Notes: generated by a model not told the origin, from the sequence alone. A DNA stretch of 64,000 bases from Mariprofundaceae bacterium (GCA_021772895.1 JAJFLC010000012.1:124001-188000); one strand, 5' to 3'. Shown: positions 1 through 8,757, numbered from the stretch's first letter. A program made the numbers and translations.

Positions 1-241
1 CCAGAATCAGACCAATATGCGTTTGCCCCATGCTGGCCAACTTATTGATCGACTCTTTCACATCATTACCATCATAAACCAGCGGTACAATCAGGCCCGG
101 AAACAATGGCCTGTTCGATAGTGGAAAAACAGGCAACTGTGTCGGCCAGACTGCACTGGTTTTAACCAACGATGCCGAGTCAGCCTCTCCCTCTGCAACA
201 TCTACATCAACAATTTCAGGTTCGTGTGTCGTATCATTCAT
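1..241 (-). CDS. lon: Lon protease, N-terminal part (cut by window edge)
   Basis: Reading the minus strand from an ATG at 241 gives about 80 residues that run off the left edge. After an acidic leader of roughly 30 residues comes LPVFPLSNRPLFPG, then LIVPLVYDG, which is the start of the Lon substrate-recognition (LAN) domain. Lon is the cytoplasmic ATP-dependent serine protease that degrades misfolded and regulatory proteins. The ATPase and Ser-Lys protease domains lie outside the window, so integrity cannot be judged. It diverges from htpX, another protein-quality-control gene, and a sigma-32-like promoter can be read upstream. Confidence 0.85.
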   Translation of the reverse strand, partial: MNDTTHEPEIVDVDVAEGEADSASLVKTSAVWPTQLPVFPLSNRPLFPGLIVPLVYDGNDVKESINKLASMGQTHIGLIL

Positions 242-251
242 AACTGTTTAT

Positions 252-280
252 ATATGGAAGCATAGCATCAGTTTCAACCC
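252..280 (-). promoter_or_regulatory. Sigma-32-like promoter for lon (candidate)
   Basis: On the minus strand a TTGAAA (277-272) is followed after 12 bases by TTCCATAT (259-252), near the heat-shock pattern CTTGAAA-N11-16-CCCCATNT. It sits 11 bases or more upstream of the lon ATG. The match is imperfect at both boxes, so this is a pattern-based candidate that fits lon's usual heat-shock control. Confidence 0.35.
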
Positions 281-318
281 GCTGAGTGATTATTTCATCA
301 TTTTTTAACCTGCATACC

Positions 319-347
319 CTTGAATTACACATTCAAAAACCTCATAT
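319..347 (+). promoter_or_regulatory. Sigma-32-like promoter for htpX (candidate)
   Basis: CTTGAA at 319-324 is separated by 15 bases from CCTCATAT at 340-347, matching seven of eight positions of the heat-shock -10 element CCCCATNT. It lies about 30 bases before the htpX start codon. HtpX is commonly a heat-shock or envelope-stress gene, so the site is consistent with its role. Alternative sigma-70 promoters cannot be excluded. Confidence 0.45.
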
Positions 348-375
348 TCCAGTCAAAGTGAGAAGGAGTCTCTAC

Positions 376-1266
376 ATGCGTTCATTTAAAGGTATTGGCC
401 TGCTGATTATTACAAACATCATGATCATGTTCACACTGATCATCAGCGGCACAATTATTATCAATTTTATATTGCCTCAGTTTGGTATTGATGTACGTGG
501 TTCCATTGCTACCAACGATTTTGTCTGGTCGCTGGTCTTAGGGTTTGGCGGGGCTTTCATCTCATTGTTTATGTCTAAATGGTTAGCCAAACGTGGTATG
601 CGTATGCAACAGGTGATTGAGCCATCGACGCCTAAGGAAAAACTGGTGTATGAAACGGTTCAGCAACTGGCCGAGCGCGAAGGCATTAAAATGCCGGAAG
701 TTTGGGTCTATTGGGATGATACCCCCAATGCTTTTGCCACCGGCCCTACCCGCAACAACGCCATGGTTGCTGTCTCATCAGGCTTGGCCACAAACATGAG
801 TGACCATGAGCTTAAAGCCGTACTGGCTCACGAAGTCGGGCATATTACCAATGGTGACATGCTCGCAACCACCCTGTTGCAAGGCCTGATGAACACCTTT
901 GTATATTTTGTAGCCCGCATGATTGCCCGCCCGGTCATGGAGCGAAACTACTGGATGGGTTTCGCTCTTTACATGGTGCTTCAGTTTGTTCTTTCTATTC
1001 TGGCAATGATTCCGATCTGCTGGTTCTCAAGGCGGCGCGAATTCCGTGCCGATGCTTATGCTGCCGATGCTCTGGGTGCACAGCACATGATCAGTGCACT
1101 GCAAAAACTGGAAACACTTTCACAGCAGAATGCCGTTGCCCATCAGGGTGAACACCATGAAGAAGATGCACTGGCAACCATGAAAATTTATGGTGGTTTC
1201 TCAGGCCTGTTTGCCACACATCCACCGATTGCAGAACGTGTTGCCGCACTAAGAAATCGTCAATAA
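376..1266 (+). CDS. htpX: HtpX membrane zinc metalloprotease
   Basis: HtpX (peptidase family M48) is an inner-membrane zinc endopeptidase that clears damaged membrane proteins together with FtsH. The 296-residue product has two N-terminal membrane segments (about 7-36 and 50-68). The zinc motif HEVGH is at 152-156, and two further hydrophobic segments follow around 170-215. A glutamate in REFRAD near 222 is suited to be the third ligand. I chose ATG 376 because AGAAGGAG lies at 361-368; an open frame extends to 286 but adds a non-family leader. It diverges from lon and is followed by a strong hairpin terminator. Length and motifs are normal for the family. Confidence 0.95.
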   Translation: MRSFKGIGLLIITNIMIMFTLIISGTIIINFILPQFGIDVRGSIATNDFVWSLVLGFGGAFISLFMSKWLAKRGMRMQQVIEPSTPKEKLVYETVQQLAEREGIKMPEVWVYWDDTPNAFATGPTRNNAMVAVSSGLATNMSDHELKAVLAHEVGHITNGDMLATTLLQGLMNTFVYFVARMIARPVMERNYWMGFALYMVLQFVLSILAMIPICWFSRRREFRADAYAADALGAQHMISALQKLETLSQQNAVAHQGEHHEEDALATMKIYGGFSGLFATHPPIAERVAALRNRQ

Positions 1267-1283
1267 TCATAGTCTGATGAATC

Positions 1284-1313
1284 AAAAGGCACGGCATCTC
1301 TGCCGTGCCTTTT
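1284..1313 (+). terminator. Rho-independent terminator after htpX
   Basis: A perfect 13-bp stem (arms 1284-1296 and 1301-1313, core GGCACGGCA) with a 4-base loop is followed by T-rich sequence. It lies just after the htpX stop and before the CinA-like gene, so it should end the htpX transcript. Confidence 0.8.
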
Positions 1314-1340
1314 ATATTTTGAGCTGACGATAACGCATTC

Positions 1341-2087
1341 ATGCGTTACGCTCTCTTCATGGGGACATACCATAAGAGCGCTGCCATCCTTGTTATCGGT
1401 AATGAAATTCTCTCCGGGCGAACCCGGGAAGCCAATGCATACCTTGCCGCACAAAAACTTTTTGATCGCGGCTGTAAGCTTGGGGAAATCGCAGTTGTTC
1501 CCGACGTTCAGGATGCCATTGTTTCAGCACTTAAACGTTTAAGAAAAAAGTCTGATGCTGTGATTACCAGTGGTGGCATCGGCCCTACGCACGATGATAT
1601 TACGATGGATGCGATCGCAAAAAGCTTTCATGTATCTGTACTCGAACATGCCGAAACCCTTGAGCTTATGGCCAAACATTATGGCGACAAAAAAATCAAT
1701 GAGGGCCGCAGGCGTATGGCTCGCCTTCCTAACGGCGCAGAGCCGATTCTTTGTGAACAATCCATTTGCCCCGGTGCACACATTAAAAATGTCTACGTAT
1801 TGGCAGGTGTTCCTTACATTTTTGAATCACAGCTAGAATCAATCCTTCCCGACTTTGGTGATGATAATCATCCCTTTATCCGTCATGAAATTGATGTGGA
1901 ACTACCCGAAAGTACATTTTCCAAAGAATTAGAAAGCATCCAAAATCGCTTTCAGGAGGTTGAAATCGGTTCTTACCCCAGAATGTGTGGCCATAAACCA
2001 TGCGGAAAAATATGTTTAAGCAGTCAGGATAGCGATGCACTCAAGCTTGCAGTTAGAGATGTGACGCTGATGCTGGAAAACCTCTAA
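1341..2087 (+). CDS. CinA-like molybdopterin-binding domain protein
   Basis: The product of about 248 residues is a single MoaB/Mog-type (MoCF_biosynth) domain. ILVIGNEILSGRT lies near the N-terminus and VITSGGIGPTHDD around 73-86, both hallmarks of the CinA N-terminal domain. Classic CinA is about 400 residues because it adds a C-terminal NMN deamidase domain. That half is absent here, so this is the stand-alone short form. In CinA the N-terminal domain acts on ADP-ribose or related nucleotides; the substrate of the short form is not established. The start may be ATG 1341 or ATG 1359, and neither has a clear ribosome-binding site. Confidence 0.8.
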   Translation: MRYALFMGTYHKSAAILVIGNEILSGRTREANAYLAAQKLFDRGCKLGEIAVVPDVQDAIVSALKRLRKKSDAVITSGGIGPTHDDITMDAIAKSFHVSVLEHAETLELMAKHYGDKKINEGRRRMARLPNGAEPILCEQSICPGAHIKNVYVLAGVPYIFESQLESILPDFGDDNHPFIRHEIDVELPESTFSKELESIQNRFQEVEIGSYPRMCGHKPCGKICLSSQDSDALKLAVRDVTLMLENL

Positions 2088-2101
2088 AGCAAATCATCCA
2101 A

Positions 2102-2617
2102 TCAAGCATTCGAATTTATCTCAAGAATCGGGTTCGTTTCAATCGCAACAGCGGAAAGTCTTTTCTCCACCGCAATTTCATCACAATTGGAAAATTTCTC
2201 GCAGTGGATACACACCGTCCAGATTTTATGTGGAAGGCTCTCTTTTTGCACCACGCTGTAACCCAGCTGATCAAAAAATGTTGCCACGTAGGTCAGAGCA
2301 AACAGCCTCTCTAAACCAAGGCCCGACGCCACTTTTTCACACCCTTCCACAAGCAATTTGCCAATGCCCATGCCCTGATGCGATTCACTGACAACCAGTG
2401 ATCGAATCTCCGCCAGATTGGCCTGATAAACATGCAGTGCAGCCACTCCGACCAACTGCCCATCATACTCAGCAATCATAAACTCCTGTAAATGCTGGTA
2501 AAGATTGTCGTGTGTACGTGGCAAAACAATTTTTTTCTCCGAATAAGGCAGCAGCATGGCATGCATTGCATCTACATCATCCGTCTCTGCCATCCTGATT
2601 CGAATACGATGTGGCAT
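2102..2617 (-). CDS. GNAT N-acetyltransferase, short ArgA-like
   Basis: This 171-residue GNAT acetyltransferase has the acetyl-CoA loop signature SHQGMGIGKLLVEGC around 99-113. Its C-terminus carries CIHC...NCDEIA, a cysteine pattern typical of stand-alone N-acetylglutamate synthases, which make the first arginine-pathway intermediate from glutamate and acetyl-CoA. The N-terminal amino-acid-kinase domain of classical ArgA is lacking, as expected for the short class. The start codon overlaps the recN stop by one base (TGATG on the minus strand), so the two are probably translationally coupled. The arginine role is inferred from family resemblance. Confidence 0.75.
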   Translation of the reverse strand: MPHRIRIRMAETDDVDAMHAMLLPYSEKKIVLPRTHDNLYQHLQEFMIAEYDGQLVGVAALHVYQANLAEIRSLVVSESHQGMGIGKLLVEGCEKVASGLGLERLFALTYVATFFDQLGYSVVQKESLPHKIWTVCIHCEKFSNCDEIAVEKRLSAVAIETNPILEINSNA

Positions 2618-4302
2618 CAGTCAGTCACAAGCTCAGCACCACGTTTCAACATCTGCCCTGCATGTTGAAGGCTCTCTTCATTGGCTCCGCCTAACATCCG
2701 TGCAATTTCTTCCTGACGTTTATCGGACGCAACTGTTTCCAGGCGGGTCAATGTGCGTTCACCCTCCTGTCCTTTTCGAATGCAGACCTGATGATCTGCG
2801 CAGGCTGCCACCTGAGGCAAATGCGAAACCACCAGCAATTGCCGCTCCTGACTCATCGCGGCCAAAAGCTCTCCGACACACCATGCCGTTTCACCGCCAA
2901 TACCCACATCTACTTCATCAAACACGGCAATTTGAGGCGCATTCACCAAGGCTCCACAACCCTTCAAGGCCAAAACAAAGCGGGATAACTCACCACCGGA
3001 TGCAATGGATGCCAACGGTTTAAACGGTTCTCCCGGATTACTTGATGCAATCAATTGAATATTATCCCAGCCGAAACGACTCCATCCGCCACGGTTCAGG
3101 CCTGAATGATCGTGTTGGGGGCTCACTTCAACCTGAATTTGCATACCAGTAAGCCCCAGACGATCTAAAAAAGGCCTGAGTTCTCTGGCTAATTTTTTTC
3201 CTTCTTTGTTTCGTTCATGACTGATCGTTTCCGCGCAGTTTCTGAACGCAGCCTCTGCTGCATCACGCTGTTCCAGAAGCTGCGCTTCATCCCAGCCTGC
3301 TGTATCCAATTGTGATAATTGTTCTTCCCATGAATGGATCAGCTCAATCAGCCCTGCCTCATCGCTTGTATGTCGACGCATGGCTTCATGCAGGTTCATC
3401 AGCCGGTCTTCGGCCACTTGCAGCTCAGCCGGATCAAACGAGGCATCCATAGCATCACGAAGCAAGGGTTCAACTTCTCCCATCAACACATCCAGTTGAG
3501 CCATGAGTGATGATGCCTCACGAAGTGTCTCATGGTATGCTGCGACCGAATCAATCGCATGGGCAGCCTGTGCAATCGAATGACGGGCATTGGTATCACC
3601 CTCTTCCAGAGAAGTCAGTGCATCTGCTGCTGCCTGTTGAATCTGTGAAGCATGCCTGCCTGTTTCCACCTGCTCTGTGAGTTCCTGAACAATGCCCTCT
3701 TCAATTTCAAGAGTCTGTAAACGTTGCAACTCACTGCGCATCCATGCTTCCTGCTGCCGCGTATCACTCTCATCCTGCTTCAGATTATTCAGCGCCTGCT
3801 CTGCATGTTTAAGCGTGTCATAAGCACACATCACTTTTTCCGATAACCCTTTCGGAAGCCGTGCATCAATAATTTGCCTTTGAAAATCCGGGTGCAATAG
3901 TGCCTGATGTTCGTGTTGCCCATGCAGATCCAGACAAATTTCACCAATCTGCTGTAACAACCTGGCAGGACTCGGCATGCCATTCACATAGGCTTTCGAA
4001 CGCCCATCAGCCATGACAATACGCCTGAGAAACAACTGTTCTTCAACATCAATGTCCTGTTCCGCAAGCAAAGCTGTGAGCCGCACATCATCCGATTCAA
4101 TCACCGCAGAAATTTCTGCTTTTTCAGCCTCATGGCGAACCCAGTCACTGCTCGCCCTCGCGCCAAATACGGCGCCAAGTGCATCAACAAGAATGGATTT
4201 CCCTGCTCCTGTCTCACCGGTGAATACCGTCATCCCGGAAGAAAACTGAAGAGAGACCTCATCAATCAGTGCAAACTGGCGAACTTTGAGTTCTGTCAGC
4301 AT
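2617..4302 (-). CDS. recN: DNA repair protein RecN
   Basis: RecN is an SMC-like ATPase that gathers and tethers broken DNA ends during RecA-dependent double-strand break repair. The 561-residue product has Walker A GETGAGKS at 29-36, a long heptad-rich central region (about 160-380) for the coiled coil, ABC signature ASGGELSRF and Walker B VFDEVDVGIGG near the C-terminus. All key motifs are present and length is normal. It follows the NAD kinase gene by 14 bases on the same strand, a common nadK-recN arrangement, and is coupled to the downstream acetyltransferase. Confidence 0.96.
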   Translation of the reverse strand: MLTELKVRQFALIDEVSLQFSSGMTVFTGETGAGKSILVDALGAVFGARASSDWVRHEAEKAEISAVIESDDVRLTALLAEQDIDVEEQLFLRRIVMADGRSKAYVNGMPSPARLLQQIGEICLDLHGQHEHQALLHPDFQRQIIDARLPKGLSEKVMCAYDTLKHAEQALNNLKQDESDTRQQEAWMRSELQRLQTLEIEEGIVQELTEQVETGRHASQIQQAAADALTSLEEGDTNARHSIAQAAHAIDSVAAYHETLREASSLMAQLDVLMGEVEPLLRDAMDASFDPAELQVAEDRLMNLHEAMRRHTSDEAGLIELIHSWEEQLSQLDTAGWDEAQLLEQRDAAEAAFRNCAETISHERNKEGKKLARELRPFLDRLGLTGMQIQVEVSPQHDHSGLNRGGWSRFGWDNIQLIASSNPGEPFKPLASIASGGELSRFVLALKGCGALVNAPQIAVFDEVDVGIGGETAWCVGELLAAMSQERQLLVVSHLPQVAACADHQVCIRKGQEGERTLTRLETVASDKRQEEIARMLGGANEESLQHAGQMLKRGAELVTD

Positions 4303-4316
4303 CGTTTCAAAGCCCG

Positions 4317-5174
4317 TTAATTATCGTCATGTCCGGCCCAATGAAGCTTGGTACGCAAGGTATTATAATAATGCCGCTCAGGCAGATAAACCAAGGTAAT
4401 ATAACCGGATTTTTCGATGCAAATTCTGTCACCAACCTGTAACTCCATATGCTCCTGACCATCCAGATTCAACGCCGCTGATGATGCACTATCCAGCAAT
4501 TTCAGCTCAATCTGATCATTTGCAGGCACCACAATCGGACGATTGGAAAGCGTATGCGGACAGATGGGAGCCACACAAATGGCATCCACTTCCGGGTGTA
4601 CAATCGGCCCGCCCGCAGAAAGGGCATAGGCAGTTGAACCCGCCGGTGTTGCCAAAACAAGACCATCTGCCCTTAAACGAAACACAAACTGCTCACGCAC
4701 ACTCATCTCAAACTCGATCATTCTGGGATGTTCACTGCGTTGCAATACCACATCATTCATAGCGTGACCGGAATTTAGCTTTTCATGATTCCGCCAACTA
4801 TCAACCTTCAGCCCAAAATGACGCCGGGTTTTGGTATTCCCGGCCAGCACTTCTCCGACCACATCAAACATACTGCCAACCGGTGTATCCGTGAGAAAAC
4901 CCAATCGTCCGAGATTAATGCCCAAAATCGGTATCTCATGGCCAATAAACCTGCGACCTACAGTCAGCAACGTACCGTCACCACCAAGCACAATCATCAG
5001 ATCAACCTGTTCCGGCATCTGCTCCAGTGCTATCACATCCCCCGAGCAGCTATGGCCCACATGCTCATCCACAAAAACGCTACAGTTTTGTACTTTCAGC
5101 CAATCACAAAGTTCTACGGCCAACGCTTCCGCTCTTGCATCATCAGCTTTGGTGGTAATACCAATTTTATTCAT
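4317..5174 (-). CDS. nadK: NAD kinase
   Basis: NAD kinase phosphorylates NAD to NADP with ATP or polyphosphate in the cytosol. The 285-residue protein has the signature GGDGT at 64-68, NLGRLGFLTD, and the conserved PAGSTAYALSAGGPI segment in the C-terminal beta-sandwich domain. The start is ATG 5174. Starting further upstream would add 43 residues overlapping the cytochrome gene in another frame and unlike any NadK. It sits between the small cytochrome gene (15 bases upstream) and recN. Confidence 0.95.
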   Translation of the reverse strand: MNKIGITTKADDARAEALAVELCDWLKVQNCSVFVDEHVGHSCSGDVIALEQMPEQVDLMIVLGGDGTLLTVGRRFIGHEIPILGINLGRLGFLTDTPVGSMFDVVGEVLAGNTKTRRHFGLKVDSWRNHEKLNSGHAMNDVVLQRSEHPRMIEFEMSVREQFVFRLRADGLVLATPAGSTAYALSAGGPIVHPEVDAICVAPICPHTLSNRPIVVPANDQIELKLLDSASSAALNLDGQEHMELQVGDRICIEKSGYITLVYLPERHYYNTLRTKLHWAGHDDN

Positions 5175-5188
5175 ATTCAGGCACTCAC

Positions 5189-5491
5189 TTACCTGGCCCC
5201 GGCCCAGTGACCGGGTTGCACATGACACTGGAAGCACTGATCTGCCTTGGTATGCCGCTTCGGCTGTGGGTGCACGCCCTCTGCACTGTGGCACTCCATA
5301 CAAGCAGCACGTGATGAAGCTTGTTGATGGATTACATCATCAGGCGTGGGTTTAGTCGTCCGATCACCTGTTCCAAGCACCAGCAATACAACAACTGCAG
5401 CAACAAATGCCAGAAAAAACGCATCACGTTTTCCGGGTTTCCAACCCTTCTTCTCTGGATCATTCCCGGAAGCATTCTCAGAAGCAGACAT
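5189..5491 (-). CDS. Small membrane-anchored diheme c-type cytochrome
   Basis: This 100-residue protein has a hydrophilic N-terminus, one hydrophobic membrane segment at about 24-40, and a short periplasmic tail. The tail has two heme-binding CXXCH motifs, CMECH (64-68) and CFQCH (86-90). Nearby histidines (74, 80, 95) could serve as distal ligands. A GAGAGG ribosome-binding site precedes the ATG. The layout resembles small NapC/NirT- or NapB-like electron-transfer domains, but I cannot assign a named family. It is the first gene of the nadK-recN-acetyltransferase run. Two hemes on a membrane anchor suggest electron transfer at the inner membrane; the partner is unknown. Confidence 0.8.
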   Translation of the reverse strand: MSASENASGNDPEKKGWKPGKRDAFFLAFVAAVVVLLVLGTGDRTTKPTPDDVIHQQASSRAACMECHSAEGVHPQPKRHTKADQCFQCHVQPGHWAGAR

Positions 5492-5769
5492 CCAAACCTC
5501 TCAAAAATTGAATCATGGCAACCCTCACCGGATTTTCATGCAATCATAGCCATACAGCTCAAAAACATGTGCAACGGCAGAGGAGCTTTCTCACACATCG
5601 ATAAGTCAGACCTTATGAAGGAGACAAAGTGTCATTCTAAAAAACATTAAAAGCAACCGTTTCGCTCGACGATTTAAGCCCTGTGACAAGCCCATAACTT
5701 ATGTAGGTGGTTGCAATCGATAAAGATGTTATCATCAGGGTCAAATTTTATTTGGAGGAAGAGATTATC

Positions 5770-6342
5770 ATGAAAATCTTTACAGACCATCGCTGGACCA
5801 TCGGTGCCGGCGTTATCCTTGCCCTAGTTCTTGCAACCGTTGGCATTATCTCACAAGGCGAAAGTTACAAAGGCTTCGACGCTGACACACTGATTCGTTT
5901 CGGGCATATCCTTTCCGGTATCACATGGATCGGCCTGCTCTATTATTTCAACTTTGTTCAGGTTCCATCACTCGGTGGCGTCACCCCTGAAACCAAAGCA
6001 GACATCTTCAAAGAAGGCAGCATTGTCCGTCGCGCTTTGTGGTGGTTCCGCTGGGGCGCAATGTTCACCCTGATTTTTGGCATCCTGTTGTTCATGAATC
6101 TGGGTGCTGGTGCTGGTTGGGATATTCGTATCGGCGCCATATTTGGTATTATCATGTGGATCAACGTATGGATGATCATCTGGCCAAACCAGAAACGTGT
6201 CATCGGTATCACAGAAGCCACTGCGGATGAAAAAGCTGCTGCAGGTAAAAAAGCACTGATGGCTTCTCGTCTAAACACCTTACTATCGATTCCAATGCTT
6301 CTGTTCATGGTAGCCAGCGCTCACTTCCCATTTTTTAACTAA
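5770..6342 (+). CDS. PuuD/urate-hydroxylase N-domain-like membrane protein
   Basis: The 190-residue product has about four to five membrane segments, with RFGHILSGITWIGLLYYFNFVQ in the first half. That histidine- and tryptophan-rich pattern is typical of the membrane domain of PuuD (urate hydroxylase), in which heme is thought to be bound. The cytochrome c domain found in full-length PuuD is absent, so urate oxidation should not be assumed. ATG 5770 is supported by GGAGG at 5754-5758. The gene is monocistronic with a strong terminator. It may be a heme-binding redox membrane protein. Confidence 0.65.
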   Translation: MKIFTDHRWTIGAGVILALVLATVGIISQGESYKGFDADTLIRFGHILSGITWIGLLYYFNFVQVPSLGGVTPETKADIFKEGSIVRRALWWFRWGAMFTLIFGILLFMNLGAGAGWDIRIGAIFGIIMWINVWMIIWPNQKRVIGITEATADEKAAAGKKALMASRLNTLLSIPMLLFMVASAHFPFFN

Positions 6343-6374
6343 TCTATAATTAGTTAAAATTAGTTCGAACATCC

Positions 6375-6400
6375 AAAGAGCGGCCCCAGGGCCGCTCTTT
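6375..6400 (+). terminator. Rho-independent terminator after the PuuD-like gene
   Basis: AAAGAGCGGCC is mirrored by GGCCGCTCTTT around a 4-base loop, followed by further T residues. It lies 33 bases after the stop codon and is a textbook intrinsic terminator. Confidence 0.85.
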
Positions 6401-6515
6401 TTGTATCTTCACACCAACAACCATTCTGATGCTTCGCCAAACGGAGGTTGGCAAAGTTCAATGCGTCAAAGTGAATTTTGAATTACACTTAAAAGAATGC
6501 GAATGGAGTCAATGT

Positions 6516-7265
6516 ATGAAAAAAATAATGATATCTCTATTGCTGATATACCTAGGAGCAGGTTGTTTGCTATTCATAAAGCAACGTGATTTTCTTTATT
6601 ATCCCGTAGACTCAATTCAACATACATTGGATCAGGAAATATTTAAAAATGATGATGAATCAATTATCGCTACTGTTTTAAATAAAGGAAATATAAATGC
6701 TATCATTTATTTTGGTGGAAATGCTGAAGCTGTCGACTATAACGCTGAAAGTTTTTCAGCCATATTTCCAAAACATACGGTCTTCCTTGTCAAATATCGG
6801 GGCTATGGTGGTAGTACCGGTATCCCTGAAGAAGAAGGTATCTACTCCGATGCTTTATATATCTTTGATAAAGTAAAATTAAAATATAAATCAGTTTCGA
6901 TTATTGGGCGCAGTTTAGGAAGTAGTGTGGCTACTTTAGTCGCTTCGAAAAGGAGTATAAATAAACTAGTACTGATCACGCCTTTCGACAGCATTCAAGA
7001 TATGGCTCAAGAACAATTCCCAATTTATCCTATGTCGTTACTTTTAAAAGATAAATATGATTCACTTAGCAGAGTGAATTCAATAACGGCTGAGACCTTA
7101 GTCATTGCAGCAGAAAACGATCAAGTCATTGGAAAAAATCATACAGGTCGTTTGGTTAACGAATTTCCTTCTTCACAAATTACTTTGGAAATAATTAAAG
7201 GTAAAGGCCATAATGATATTTCAAACAGCAAAAAATATTATAGTCTATTAGGTCAGTTCATATAA
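6516..7265 (+). CDS. Alpha/beta hydrolase with N-terminal membrane anchor
   Basis: This 249-residue protein has an N-terminal hydrophobic segment (about 3-20) and then an alpha/beta-hydrolase fold. The nucleophile elbow is GRSLGSS, and HND near the C-terminus is suited to carry the catalytic His. The pattern resembles BEM46/ABHD13-type serine hydrolases; the substrate is unknown. ATG 6516 has GGAG 7 bases upstream. Base composition is clearly more AT-rich than both neighbours, with runs of AAA, ATA and TTA codons, which suggests recent acquisition. The segment LGAGC is not a good lipobox, so a transmembrane anchor is more likely than a lipoprotein. Confidence 0.75.
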   Translation: MKKIMISLLLIYLGAGCLLFIKQRDFLYYPVDSIQHTLDQEIFKNDDESIIATVLNKGNINAIIYFGGNAEAVDYNAESFSAIFPKHTVFLVKYRGYGGSTGIPEEEGIYSDALYIFDKVKLKYKSVSIIGRSLGSSVATLVASKRSINKLVLITPFDSIQDMAQEQFPIYPMSLLLKDKYDSLSRVNSITAETLVIAAENDQVIGKNHTGRLVNEFPSSQITLEIIKGKGHNDISNSKKYYSLLGQFI

Positions 7266-7462
7266 AAGTTAATACGGTCTTCAAATACGTTCATAAGCTT
7301 AGAAAAAGAATAATTTCACAAAGTGATTTTGTTAAACATCTAACACCCCACCTATACCAAAAGGCAACAATCAAATCGATTTTCGTTATGTTATAACTTC
7401 CCGCTATGTTGAGCGTTAACCCTCTTCTTTCTTTTATATCTTCCTGAACGTACCTTTTCGGC

Positions 7463-8050
7463 ATGAGTTTACCCAAAGCCGTATTGCTGGATCGTGATGG
7501 TGTGATCAATTTTGATTCGCCCGACTACATTCTGACGCCTGAACAATGGCATCCCATTCCCGGAAGCCTTGAAGCGATTGCAAAACTTCACAAAGCAGGG
7601 ATTTCCATAGCCATCTGTAGCAACCAATCCGGCCTTGGCCGTGGCATGATGAATGAAGAACTGTTCCACGCCATTCATGCTAAAATGTTGTTAGCGATTG
7701 AAGAGGCTGGCGGCATGCTGACTCACGCGGCTTATTGCCCCCATAATCCGGACGATCAATGCAGCTGCCGCAAGCCGCTTCCCGGTTTGGTCTTTGAGGC
7801 ACTGAAGGCGCTAAACATAAAGGCAGAGCACGCCATCATGATTGGTGATTCAACCCGCGACATCGAGGCTGCCCATGCTGCGGGTGTAGATTCCGTGCTG
7901 GTTCAATCGGGATATGGTAATGCTCAGGCAATCCTTCAGCGTTCGCTTGTGATCAACCCTGAAATCAACGTTTATCCCGATCTTGCGGTTGCAGTCGATT
8001 CAATTTTGAGCCATAACCTTAGCACAACAGGAGAAAACAGATGCTCTTGA
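7463..8050 (+). CDS. gmhB: D-glycero-D-manno-heptose-1,7-bisphosphate 7-phosphatase
   Basis: GmhB dephosphorylates heptose bisphosphate in the ADP-heptose pathway for the lipopolysaccharide core. The 195-residue HAD-superfamily protein has catalytic aspartates in DRDGVI (D10, D12) and SNQSGLGRG. The GmhB-specific zinc loop C92-x-H94-x5-C100-x-C102 is present, followed by RKP and the MIGDS motif. All residues expected for activity are there. The stop overlaps the start of plsC by 10 bases, so the two are co-translated. Its presence implies a Gram-negative cell with heptose-containing LPS. Confidence 0.92.
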   Translation: MSLPKAVLLDRDGVINFDSPDYILTPEQWHPIPGSLEAIAKLHKAGISIAICSNQSGLGRGMMNEELFHAIHAKMLLAIEEAGGMLTHAAYCPHNPDDQCSCRKPLPGLVFEALKALNIKAEHAIMIGDSTRDIEAAHAAGVDSVLVQSGYGNAQAILQRSLVINPEINVYPDLAVAVDSILSHNLSTTGENRCS

Positions 8051-8757
8051 TTCGTTCTGCACTGTTCAACCTCTGTTTTTTTGTATTAACGCCACTCTTC
8101 TCTACCCTGATCTTACTTTTTCGGCCCTTCGGATTCCGGGCATCATGGTTTTGGGCCAAAAGCTGGTCCCACACCATACTCTGGCTGGCACGTATCATTT
8201 GCGGCATTCGTATTAAGATTGAAGGGCAGGAACACTTTCCCGATGAACCTTGTGTGGTCATGGCAAAACATCAATCAGCACTGGAAACCCTTGCCATGCC
8301 AGCACTGATTCCATCCTATGTCTGGATTTTAAAACGTGAACTGTTTTACATCCCCGTGTTTGGCTGGGCTCTGGCTGCCATCGGTGCCATTGCCATCCGG
8401 CGTGGCAATCCGAGAGAGGCCATTAAGCAAGTGATTGAACAAGGTAAACAACGGCTTGCGGAAAAACGTTGGGTGGTGATTTTCCCGGAAGGCACACGTT
8501 CAGCAGTAGGCACAACGGGCAACTACCAGCCCGGCGGTGTGGCGGTTGCACAAAAAGCTGGCGCAGCCATTTTGCCCATGGCTCATAATGCCGGGGTACA
8601 CTGGCCCAAACGTGGATTTATCAAACGGCCCGGCACGGTGATATTCCATTTTCTACCATTGATTCCCGCAGAAACCGTCGCCAATACAAAACGCAACAAA
8701 TTGCTGGAAACGTTGAAACAGGATATTGAGTCGGCTTCTCGCAAACTGGGCGGCTAG
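8041..8757 (+). CDS. plsC: 1-acyl-sn-glycerol-3-phosphate acyltransferase
   Basis: PlsC converts lysophosphatidic acid to phosphatidic acid at the inner membrane. The 238-residue protein has an N-terminal membrane segment, the acyltransferase motif KHQSALET (H77 and E82, the HX4E variant of HX4D) and FPEGTRS at 148-154, the glycerol-phosphate binding motif. It overlaps gmhB by 10 bases, an arrangement seen in other proteobacteria. Length and motifs are normal. Confidence 0.93.
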   Translation: MLLIRSALFNLCFFVLTPLFSTLILLFRPFGFRASWFWAKSWSHTILWLARIICGIRIKIEGQEHFPDEPCVVMAKHQSALETLAMPALIPSYVWILKRELFYIPVFGWALAAIGAIAIRRGNPREAIKQVIEQGKQRLAEKRWVVIFPEGTRSAVGTTGNYQPGGVAVAQKAGAAILPMAHNAGVHWPKRGFIKRPGTVIFHFLPLIPAETVANTKRNKLLETLKQDIESASRKLGG

